A stretch of DNA of 64,000 bases, taken from positions 146,769,501 through 146,833,500 of the forward strand of contig NC_069661.1 in the NCBI RefSeq assembly GCF_027244095.1, in the 5' to 3' direction. The notes beneath the pieces are model-generated. The model was not told where the DNA came from and ran no database searches. It saw only the letters and a program-made list of their open reading frames with translations. The position numbers and the translations under genes are program-made. Source of the stretch: Hemicordylus capensis. Taxonomy: Eukaryota > Chordata > Lepidosauria > Squamata > Cordylidae. Positions 45,774 through 56,158 of this stretch are shown here, piece by piece. The first letter of the stretch is position 1. Each line of letters begins with the position of its first letter.

Positions 45774-46520
45774 GCCCTTGTTCCTGTTGAGCACCAGAAT
45801 TCTGTGGAGCTTGAAACTGGGCCATATATATGTCCTTTTAAAAGATGTCTCGTGAGACACCCACTCAGTCTGCTGCCAAGTGACTGATGTGGTCTAGCCC
45901 CTGCGGCATCCCATGATGTATGTGTGTGTGTGTGTGTGCGCGCACACACACATACAGAGCTGCTAAGAGGACTTGGACCGACTGGACCACATTTAAGGGC
46001 TGCAAGGTAGCAGAAGGTGTATAGATAAGGGTTGTGGTGTTCTCATCTCATTCAGGCAAGGCAGACCAGCTTACATGTCCTGCAGTATAACCCTCAAACC
46101 ACCATGATACGAAAAGCCCCATGGAAGTTGAAAAGCCCCATTAGAAGTTGACATCTAATCTCTTGTATATATGTATATATGTTTGAATAAACCAAGCCAG
46201 ATTTTTCTGATGTTTCATAAAAATAAAAAGATTATTTCAAATTTCAGCCTGTAAAAAAAGGATGAGATAAACTGTTCTAGAAATATTAAATAGTTGCATT
46301 GATGATCTTTAGTTCCCAACTACTCCCGATCTTTAAAAAAATCTTAATTGTTTCTCAAGTCCAGTTACCCAAAGACCTGAATTACTATCAATAGGAATAT
46401 TTTAATATACATTTGAATGTGTATCTTTGATTTTAAAAGTTTTAAAAATAATTTCCAGTGTGAATTTAGGTTAGCTCCACATTGACTCTCTTCTCTTGCA
46501 ATCCATTTCTATGGCTGCAA
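45774..46520. other. Unique DNA with a TG/CA microsatellite
   Basis: A TG run turning into CGCACACA lies at 45917-45953. The rest is AT-rich and unrecognised. Confidence 0.6.
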
Positions 46521-46523
46521 TCT

Positions 46524-46840
46524 AGGAACATAGGAAGTTGCCATATACTGTCTGAGTCAAACCTATTGGTCCATCTAGCTCAGTATTGTCTACACAGACT
46601 GGGAGCGGCTTCTCCAAGGTTGCAGGTAAGAGTCTCTCTCAGCCCTATCTTGGAGAAGCCAAAGGAGGGAACTTGGAACCTTCTGCTCTTCCCAGAGTAG
46701 CTCCATCCCCTAAGGGGAATATCTTACAGTGCTCACACATCAAGTGCTCACACACCATTCGTATTCAACCAGTGTGGATCCTGCTTAGCTTAAGGGGACA
46801 AGTCATGCTTGCTACCACAAGACCAGCTCTCCTCTCCCAA
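46524..46840 (-). mobile_element. Composite 5S-rRNA/tRNA-like SINE, copy 5
   Basis: On the plus strand: GGAACATAGGAAGTTGCC, CTCAGTATTGTCTACACAGA, GAACCTTCTGCTCTTCCCAG, GATCCTGCTTAGC, GCTTGCTACCACAAGACCAG. A short duplication of AGTGCTCACACA lies within the 5S-like part. The tRNA-like block is the short variant without the CATGCAG segment, as in copy 3. Confidence 0.9.
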
Positions 46841-48559
46841 ATATCTACATATCTGGGAGTAATATTCCACAAAATGTAAGAGCTGACATGGAAAGCACCT
46901 CCACTGGATTTAGTAATCCAGAGATCCCCCTGTACATCTGGTGAGGGGGTAGATTTTTGCCAGTCCCTCTTCTACCCAGCCAACTGTGCAACTTGGGAGT
47001 AGGCTCCTGTGGGTCGTACTCAGAGATCTACTTCTGAGTCACAGAAAATGCTTCTGGGTTGTGATTTATTAATTTAGTATTGGCAGCAGTAAAAGTTAAG
47101 TAATCATTTTTGTCCCATGCTATAAAATACTCTTTTGAAAAGAAAAGTTTTAAAATGCTTTTAAGTTCAAAGCAGCTAACTGCTAAATTAATTCTTTACT
47201 ACAGCTGCAATCAAGAAGCTCAACTGATTTCAACTGGGTCTCAGCAGCAGCCAAGCAGACAGTTCTTGGTGTGCATTCTTACTCATCTAGATATGACTCA
47301 GGCATATTCAATTTAAGTAACCCCTCAAGCACCAAATATTTGGGCTCCATCAATTTCCTGTGTGTAATGTGAAATATACACATTACTAATTGAATACAGT
47401 TAGGTGTATTCTTGTGCCAAGTGATTAGGTCATGTAAATGGCTCTGCAGCGGGCTTATTAAATAACCACAGTGTAACGTGACCTGCACAAATGGATATTC
47501 CACCAGAATATCACCTAACTACTGGACTGCTAAGTGGTGTGTCACATGGTGCATGGTACATCATGTTAATTATTGTTTTCCTAATATTAAACTTGCAGCA
47601 ATGAAGAGTTATGTCTGCTCAGCGTACATAAGGAATGCAATCTGTCCCTGTTTCTGAGAATATATTACTGGCAATATGTTAAGCATAAAATAAATCAATC
47701 AGCTTTTCCTGCATGCCAAAAATCTATAAAGCACTCCAGTGAGCAGACATTTCACTGCTAGCATTCACAGTGTATTAGAATTTGTAGACTTAATTAACTA
47801 ATGCTATACAGTGGATTCAAATTCTGATGATGACGGATTAGAAACAGAGTTAACTGGATGATGTTATCTACCTGCTAACTTCAGACATTGTGGAATTCAT
47901 ATCATGGTTATGGCAGCAGTAATTCTGCAGTCTAAAAGCCTTTTCAGATTATGCAGTTTAAGCATGATCAACCCCCATTAATGCACCTAGACACAGTGCG
48001 GCAAATATAGTGGCATATTCTCTACAGGGCTTTATTGAACTCCCCACCCCCACCCCACTCCTTGCTGCTCCTCAGCTAGGTGTGTATTTTGCCGGTCACA
48101 TTGCAATGCACCCACCAAAATACAGGCTACTTGGTTTTTGGTAAGATTAGCCTGAACACTGGGGCCTTATGGAAGAGTGATGTCAACATGAGTCTGACTG
48201 AAAAATAGGGAGCAAGAGGGTCAGTAATGCCCGATGGGATATTCCCAACTTCCCAAACTGTACGTGTGGGATAAGATTAATCATGCGCTTTCCCACAATT
48301 AGCTTCCAGCTCTCAGGGTATATGATGAGCGAAGCCACTTCAAATTACACTTGTGGCATGAGGGAACAAACAGCCCCTCCCCTCTGCTCTCAGGTTTTCT
48401 TTTTGTGCAGGTTCACATTGCATGCCTCTGTGTTTTCCTTCTAGCCAATGGAGGGAGAGTCAGTGTGGGTGTTTGGGATGGGAGCTCCATGAGGAGGAAC
48501 ACAATGTTGCCTTCCAAACCTCGTGTCCTAGACTGGGAGCATTTGTATACTATAACAGT
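46841..48559. other. Unique DNA, no gene seen; possible conserved non-coding block
   Basis: No repeat ends. The part at about 47500-47930 is repeat-free and AT-rich with TTAATTAACTAATG, the look of conserved vertebrate regulatory DNA, but there is no direct proof. It ends with GTATGCAT, the target site of the next element. Confidence 0.4.
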
Positions 48560-48567
48560 GTATGCAT

Positions 48568-50031
48568 TAGGGATGTGCAAAAAATTTCGGGCACAGAATG
48601 ATCTGTGCCCAAAACGAGCAATTTCGGGTGATTCGGGTCCGAACCGAATCACCCCCAATGTCCCCCGATATTTTTCAGGGCTGAGCCGAATCATTCGAAT
48701 TTCGGGCCCGAAAAATTCGGGTGATTCAGGATGACATCTCTTTGAATTTCCCGCCTTTTTGCATGCATTGATTTGAATGCAAAAAGGTCTGAAGTGATGT
48801 CAGCCCGAATTTTGGGTCCCAGGGGCAAAATAGTGGGGTGGGGTGGTAGTGCCTAATGGGTGGAGGCTACCACCCAGATTTCAGGGGAATTGGGCAAAGG
48901 GCTTATTTTGGGGGAATTTTTGAAGTTTTAGTGTCTTTGGGGCAGTTTGGGGGCATAGAGTGGGATCTGGGCAAAAAGAGTGGGGTGGGGTGGTAGTGCC
49001 TAATGGGTGGAGGCTACCACCCCAATTTCAGAGTGATGGGGCAGAGGACTGATTTTTGGGGAATTGTTGAAGTTTACACGTCTTTAAGGTTTTCCCCCAT
49101 AGAGAAGCATTGAGGTGACAGCAAATGGATAGCTTCACGCGGGGGGCAAAGGGGTGGCCTAGAGCAGTGTGGGGTTGGTGGTAGTGCCAGGTAGGGTCAA
49201 GGAAGCTACCTGAATTTTTTCAAAGGATTTGGGCAGAGGGCTGATTTTTGGGGAATTGTTAAAGTTTACACGTCTTTAAGGTTTTTCCCCATAGAGAAGC
49301 ATTGAGGTGTCAGCAGCCCCATAAGTGCACTTGTGGGGTGCTGGGGTGGCCCAGAGCGAGTGGTAGTGTAGTGCACATAGGGTGCCAACCACCCCCATGG
49401 GTTTCTAACCCATGGGGTACACGGTTCTGTTGTTTCAGAGGTATTCGGAGTGTGGATTAGCTATCATAGAAATTCAGGTAGCTTCCTTGACCCTACCTGG
49501 CACTACCACCAACCCCACACTGCTCTAGGCCACCCCTTTGCCCCCCGCGTGAAGCTATCCATTTGCTGACACCTCAATGCTTCTCTATGGGGGAAAACCT
49601 TACAGACGCATAAACTTCAACAATTCCCCAAAAATCAGTCCTCTGCCCCATCACTCTGAAATTGGGGTGGTAGCCTCCACCCATTAGGCTCTACCACCCC
49701 ACCCCACTCATTTTGCCAAGATCCCACTCTATGCCCCCAAAATACCCCAAAGACACTAAAACTTCAAAAATTCCCCAAAAATAAGCCCTTTGCCCAATTC
49801 CCCTGAAATTTGGGTAGTAGCCTCCAACCATTGGGCACTACCATCCCACCCCACTATTTTGCCCCTGGGACCCATTTTTCCTTCCCGAATCGATTCAGAT
49901 TTGGATTTAATCCGAATCCGAACCGAATCAGGGGTGATTCAGGTGGCCCAGATTCGGGCACAGAACAGATCGGGGGTGATTCGGTTCGGGTCCCGAACCA
50001 AATAACTGAAAACCCAAATTGCACACCCCTA
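48568..50031. mobile_element. Long foldback hAT element, TAGGGATGTGCA group (CCGAATC words)
   Basis: The left end TAGGGATGTGCAAAAAAT and the right end AATTGCACACCCCTA lie between perfect duplications GTATGCAT (48560-48567 and 50032-50039). Arms of about 650 and 565 bp are inverted copies. The inner 95-100 bp (about 49131-49228 against 49465-49565) appear identical, and the rest of the inner arms differ at only a few positions. The loop is about 240 bp. The outer parts carry CCGAATC and ATTCGGG words. The left arm repeats its own modules (GGAGGCTACCACCC twice, AGAGAAGCATTGAGGTG twice). Non-coding. Confidence 0.95.
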
Positions 50032-50039
50032 GTATGCAT

Positions 50040-51438
50040 ACAATAACCGATGTCTTCCCTTTTTTCACACACATGCCTAGTGTGCTTTACAGCAGTTTGT
50101 TGGTAAAACCTCTTTTTCAAATCAGCGAAAACCTTATGCAAGCAGTCTAATATTGTTCAACAAAGCCCACTTGAGCATACACAGAAGTTTTGTAACTACA
50201 ACTTTCAAAGAGTTTGCTTCCTAAAAACTATTCCCCCCCCCACTCTTCGCACCTAGGCAAGGCAGCTCTTATCATGTTAATGACTCTCTTATAATGTTAA
50301 ATGATTCTACATCAGTGCCTCTCTCTATTTGCCCCATTTTCAGGAAAACTTGCTTAAAACCAGGGTTTTAAAAACCTGGAAATACGTCGAGATAAGCTAG
50401 AATTCGGAAGACAAAGCCCGATTTGTGTGTAGGGTGCTTCTAAAGATCTCAAATGGATTTCAGGGTAAGTTTGGCCGGTGTGTGAATGCACACACTCTCT
50501 TCCTAAAGGAGATTCACAGAAACAGCCCTATGTGGAATTGCTCCACGTCTTCTCCTTTAGTTCAGATGTTTATGAACTACAGAAGCTGTTGTGTGGGGGT
50601 TTTTGTGTTTGTATTATGGGGGGCAAGGTGAAGGGACTTAATGAAATTCACAAACTGCACTCCCTCACTTCCCACAGTTTAGGCCAAATCATGGCACCCT
50701 CACTGGCTAAGAGGAGGGTGTATGTATAATGTGAAATATACAAAAGGTAAGCCCAGCTGTGCCTCTGAGGAGCTCAAGAGGCCATGGAACAAACAACCCT
50801 CCTCCCATTCCATGAGGAGGGAATGAATGTGGGATGGGCTTATGCAGAGTGAAGAGACCTGTAACATGTTTAGAGCACTGAGGCTGCTCCAGTACCTTTC
50901 ATCTCTAAAGTTAAATTCGGGGGGCAGGCGGGTTTTTCTTCAAGTTAGGACCATGTAGAATTCAAGGGTAAGGGTTGTAGTACGCAAGGATGAGGCAAGG
51001 TTGTGGTATGCAAGGATGGAATCAGGAATATTCATAGTTTAATAAAATCAATATTCTATACAGAGAGGCAAGCACAGATTGCTTTTCATTGCTCTTGCTG
51101 CTGGCTCTTTGTTAGCTCCAACTTGACTCCAGAACTGGAATACAAGTAACTAAAGCCCCATTCATAATCTGGAATGCATTAGTGAATGGATTAACCAAAA
51201 ACACCACAGACCAGAAAGTGCACAAAACTGACTGAATAGTTTCCCATGATGTTTGCCCTTCCTAAGAAGCCTCTCCTCAGTTCCTAGAGTAGTTTTGTAT
51301 TTTAAAATGGTCAGTTTTTAGAATAATGTGATTCAGCAGATGAATGTCCATGCAATGCTTTTAGAACCTTTTTCTAACAAGTGAACAGTCATGCCTCCCC
51401 CCTCAACGAAAAGATATGAAGAAGGGCAAGGCTTAGTC
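50040..51438. other. Unique DNA, no gene seen
   Basis: No exon or repeat end recognised. Confidence 0.45.
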
Positions 51439-51441
51439 ATT

Positions 51442-51880
51442 GAGCCGGGTCTCACTATCATTTTTGCAGCTAAGCGGGGAGAGCGGGCTGAGCCCACTCT
51501 CCCCGCAGACAATCGTGGAAGGAGCCCTGGGCAGCCAGATCCGTGACGGAGCCAGCGGGGGCTGGGGGGACCAGGGCCAATCGGCCCCCAGAAGCTCCAG
51601 CGCAGGGCATGCTGGCGAGTGGGGAGGCGGCTTTTCATCCCCCTCTGGGGGTCTCCTCGTGAGTAGGTGCGGTGCAGAGCTGTGCTGCGGCTACTACGAT
51701 CTTCAAAACCAGGTTTGCGGAGCACTTGTTCCACAAACCTGGTTTTAGGGCAGGGGTATTTAGGCAGGTTACCCACCTAGGAACCACTGGGCTTGCAGCC
51801 GAGCCCAGTGGTTCACACGATGGGGCAAAAACGGGCTAGCATTAGCTAGCCAGATTTTGCCCCATCATGTGAATAGCCTC
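51442..51880. mobile_element. GAGGC-type DNA transposon, non-autonomous
   Basis: The left end GAGCCGGGTCTCAC and the right end CATGTGAATAGCCTC are flanked by ATT (51439-51441 and 51881-51883). The interior is GC-rich, with an inverted pair around 51707-51746 (AAAACCAGGTTTGCGG against CCACAAACCTGGTTTT) and a further palindrome GCTAGCATTAGCTAGC. A 147-codon minus-strand frame here is a by-product of GC-richness. Confidence 0.75.
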
Positions 51881-51883
51881 ATT

Positions 51884-53434
51884 GTTTGCTAGTAAGTGGC
51901 TAGGATTTCATTTGTGGAGTATGGAATAAGCCAGGCTTTTCTCACAGCTGAGGGTCATGCTGTGATCTCTTATTCAATGTTGCATCTGTCTGCACCTGGA
52001 ATTAGTGAAATATCTTGGTATTGGGAAGGTATTGGCTAGGGTGCACATCTCTGTCTAATTTTGCATAGAGCCAAATTTGGGGCAAATTTGAATAGCCATT
52101 CTTGAGTAGAATACAATGAGTTTGATAAAGATCAGTGAACCTTCTCCTGAATTTGAGAGTCTCACAGATGCCGAGAGCCATTTTGGGTGTTCTCACTATG
52201 TAGTTGCTAACAAAACTAGTGAAGCAGGTTTAGCCTATTGCTCTAATTGAGGTCGAGAAATGTTGCTTTTGACAAATCTGCAGAGGTCAACTATTTAAAT
52301 TAATCTATACAGCGAAGCATACCAGATCCTAAATTCAGTTTGATAGACAACAAAAAAATTGAGATATTTAAGTGAGGATAAAAGGGAGTGCTATTTGGAT
52401 ACATGATTTAGTTAATTATATCCAAAAGGTGTTTAGAAATTGGGCACTCTAGCAATGCAGCCTGTTAAAAATGGGATGATGTGTGGATGAAAATATGGAC
52501 CATAATAAAAGAGATCTAGTGAAACTTAACAATTAGCACTTGGTAACTGTAGCCTTTGCTGAAACCATATTTGTTGAATCACAGAGCAGCTGTTCCTAAT
52601 AGAGTTAATTTAATTTCTTTTAAAATTGTGAACCTTCATTCAGCTCCTGGTAGTACAGGAAGTTAAAGAATGTTGATTTTGGATGTGAACAGTGCTGTGC
52701 AATTGCAATACTGGATCATTTTGGGAAAGAGATAAATTTTATTCATACATTTGATTTTGTTCTGTGTATCTATTGTCTCTCTTTCTTCCCATCCTTCTCT
52801 CTTCAGTACAGTGAGAATATGCCACCTTTCTAAATATGGACTTGTCTGCTAAAACAATAAGTTTTGCATTTACTGTGAAGGAAAAAATACTGTAAATGGT
52901 CATAAGTTTTTATAACATAAGTCTTAAGGCTGTCTCTTATACCCCTCAGGCTGTTGTCTCTGATATTCCCTTGTCACAGCACAGTTTGCAAACTCTGAAA
53001 AAAACATTATTCTAATCTCTCAAATGATTTATGCTTCAGATCCAGACATTAGTTTTTCATGCCGTTCTTCACACAGAACAAACTTCAGATCTTTAAAATG
53101 TTCCATTGTCTTGCTTCACTTTTCCTTTCTTCCTTACTTCCTATTCATATCCTGTCTGGGCCTTTGTGCCTCTAATTCTACTACCTTCAGCTGGCCTCCA
53201 GCTTTCAAAAACGACTCTTCTCATTTTCCTTTTGCTTCTTCTGGTGTCTGAGATTCCCTCCCTAAACAACCAATTAGTGCCACTTTTCCCCCTTTAAACC
53301 CCTCCTCAAAGCCCATCTTTTTCATAAACTCTTTAATCTTCATTCCCCAATCAAACAAACACAGTATGTTTCACTGTGATCTCATCTGAGTGTATATGTA
53401 CTCGTGGTGAAAGATGTTAGGATTTGCTATAGAC
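51884..53434. other. Unique AT-rich DNA, no gene seen
   Basis: No repeat ends. The pyrimidine-rich stretch near 53040-53300 gives short frames without domains. Confidence 0.45.
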
Positions 53435-53437
53435 ATA

Positions 53438-53840
53438 GAGGCTGTTCTCACATGCAGCTTAACCCAGGCTAGGGGAAGCCCAGCCTGGGTTAAGCTGCGC
53501 ATGAGAACCACTGGGATCAGGCTTGCTCCCGGTGGGGCAGCACTGCCTAGGCCCACTTTGTAGCACGGCTGCTGAGATTAAGAAATGAGGGCTCCCTTAA
53601 AATGGGCTATGGGATCATGTTTTTGCTGGGGCTTATGTTTAGCTCCAGAGGACACAGAGACGGGTGCGTAGAGCATTGCACATGTCGGATGGTACATTGT
53701 GGGATCTCTGGAGGCTTAGACATATTGCAGCCTCCAGAGCTCCACGCGGCAGGCATGCAGTGTGGATCATCTGGGAGTGGTCTGTGCACCCAGCAAAATG
53801 GAATGAGTCATCTGGATGGAAGGTAAGTTTAGCAAGCCTT
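53438..53840. mobile_element. GAGGC-type element, right end unclear
   Basis: The left end GAGGCTGTTCTCACATGC with the palindrome AACCCAGGCTAGGGGAAGCC (continuing CAGCCTGGGTT) matches the copy at 22.16 kb. Shared blocks continue to about 53830 (CATCTGG followed by GGTAAG). No matching right terminus or 3-bp duplication was found. Confidence 0.6.
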
Positions 53841-53917
53841 CCCCTCCAATCCACCTGCCATGGGTGGGGTTACTACTCCAGAGCCATTGGGTGACTACTA
53901 TGGTTGGCCACTCTGAG

Positions 53918-53980
53918 AAACAGGATGCTGGAGTGGTTGGATCTTTGGTCTGATCCAGTAGGGCTCTTCAGAAGTTCCAA
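53918..53980 (+). mobile_element. CR1-type LINE 3' end fragment
   Basis: GAAACAGGATGCTGGAGTGG, then TTTGGTCTGATCCAG and AGGGCTCTTC are the classic CR1 3' untranslated text. A T run follows at about 53990-54006. Confidence 0.6.
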
Positions 53981-56158
53981 CATCTTAGCTTTTTTTTTTT
54001 TTTTTTGGCTTTCTTCAAAATTCTTTAGACTTTTTGCCTGATGCAAATTTGGGACGCTAGCCATTGTACACAGAAGTCTTTAGATCTCTGTTGATAAGAA
54101 CTACCATGTGATGTACACAGCCAAACTCTTCCAAGTGCTGCAGCTCAGAAGGCCATTACAAACGCTGCAAACCTTTGAAAGCCATCAGTGAAAGTGTGTC
54201 CCAAACATATTTGATGCTTTACTTAACATTCCTGTAATACCTTTTATCAGTGATGATAGCGTGACTTGATGAATGACAGGGAGGGCCCTGCTGGAGGGGA
54301 AGAGCTGCACTGTTGTTTCTATCCCTCCTTTTAAATTTTGGAAGCTGTGCACTACTGGAGGAGGGGGCAGATTTTCCTATAATGGTATAACAAACTTTTC
54401 TTACACTGTTCTGATACTTAACAGCCCACCGTACATCCTGGTATTTAAGCTAATTTAATCCATTGCAGTTAATTTAATCACGCCTCATAAATCTTAGTGC
54501 CGGAGGTAAGTGTAAGTGTGTGTGCGTGTGCGCGCGTGTACGCATGCGCCTTTCCCCTTGCTGCTCATATTTCAGACAGGTATTTGAAAAATAGCTGTGT
54601 AATCAATTCAGTATCTATGACAGACTAGCAGCACTGCAAGAAAGTGAAATATGAGCTTTCACTCTTTGCCTTATGATGCCATTGCTTTTTCAGAACTATA
54701 TTTGTCATAGGCATTTGACTTTCATTTATCACGGGAAGAAGCTCTATTACATTCAATAGAACAATAACTGCACTTATTTTAATGGATTACATTATTTTAG
54801 TAAATGTCGCAGAAATCCTATAGACTAGTTTCTACTTCTTCCTGGATTAGTCACATGTGCAACCCCAGCCAATCATGGATCACATTGTGAATTGGATGGC
54901 AGTATAGTGCTATGTATAAGTGCATGATGATGTCAGTGAGGACAAACAAACCTAACTGAGAAAAAGAACAAGAGAGATAGAAGAATAGAGAAACATTTTT
55001 ACAGTCATTTCTTTAAAATTAGCAAAATGAAGAACTTTTTTCAACACTGCCAAAAATATTCTCAGAAAATGGTGAGTAATATTTAAACTTTGAATTAGTT
55101 GACCAAAAAGCTTGGGTGGGATATAAATGCAAATAATAAATATTCTAAGAAAGTAAACACGTTTAATAATGTATAATTCTTATTAATATATAACAAGAAG
55201 GCCTTTTGGCCTTTACTGTGGCTATTGTATACCCATTTATTGTATTGAAATAAAATGCTGAAAAATTCAGTGTGTGTTGCATGTATGAAGCATATGTGCA
55301 AATCAAATTTGCACACAAAATGTTGAATCAAGGTTGATAAATATAGTTTGAATTATGTACAAATAACTCAAGAACCATTTGTAAAACTAGCCCTGAATGC
55401 CCCATTCCTATCTTACTGTGTTAGTTAGGATGTTTTAGTTTTTATTGCTTTCTTTTTAGTGCTGACTTTTCTGACTCTTTTGTCGCATGCCATAGCTACT
55501 TAGCACATTCTGGGTAAGATTTATGCACTCCCCTATTTCCCTGTGAAAGGTTTCATTTTAGTTTAGCTGTCTTAGAATAAAATAAAATGTGCTATTATGA
55601 TTCAATTGGGCTTTTTACCATGCTAATTGCAACCAATCCACATGCATTAATATCTGTCGCTATTGTATATACCATGTATAGTTCCTGTCAGCTGCTTTAA
55701 TTGCTAATTTGTATACATGTTCCCTAAAAGACCCCACAGCTAGGTGAAATTAGAGCCTACAAAAAAAAAGGTCTGCAAGAAGCACATGGGCTGATTTTAC
55801 TGATCTTTTAAGCTACATAAAGACTCCATTCACAGGTCCTTATAACATGATTGAGAATGTATTGGCAGTAAAACAGATTAGTTGTAGTGAGGGGCATAAA
55901 ACTGCTAGTGTGTTTAAAGCTCCTGCACTTCTAGGAAAGTTCTCCCTTATGTAATTTTATTGCTGAAAGTAATATGGCATTATTTTTCTCTATCCCATTA
56001 AATGCCTCCTCAAAGTTTCCTTGCCATAACATTTCAAACAACCTCCCATCATACCAAGCTTTTAAAACACAATAATTATCATATATATTATGTTAAGAAG
56101 CTGCACCCAAGGAAGATTCTCTACTGTACTTCCTGTACATTGAATGGATATTTAAATA
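53981..56158. other. Unique AT-rich DNA with a GT/CG microsatellite
   Basis: The GT/CG run is at 54515-54549. An LINE-tail-like GGGATATAAATGCAAATAAT is at about 55118. The rest is AT-rich, unrecognised and without exon signals. Confidence 0.45.

Noticed and set aside
48568-50031. Two separate small MITEs in opposite orientation
   Set aside because: A single perfect 8-bp duplication flanks the whole unit, no duplication stands at the loop, and the arms join continuously, so it is one element.
51333-51776. 147-codon minus-strand open frame
   Set aside because: It crosses the left border of the GAGGC-type element and reflects GC-rich sequence rather than a gene.
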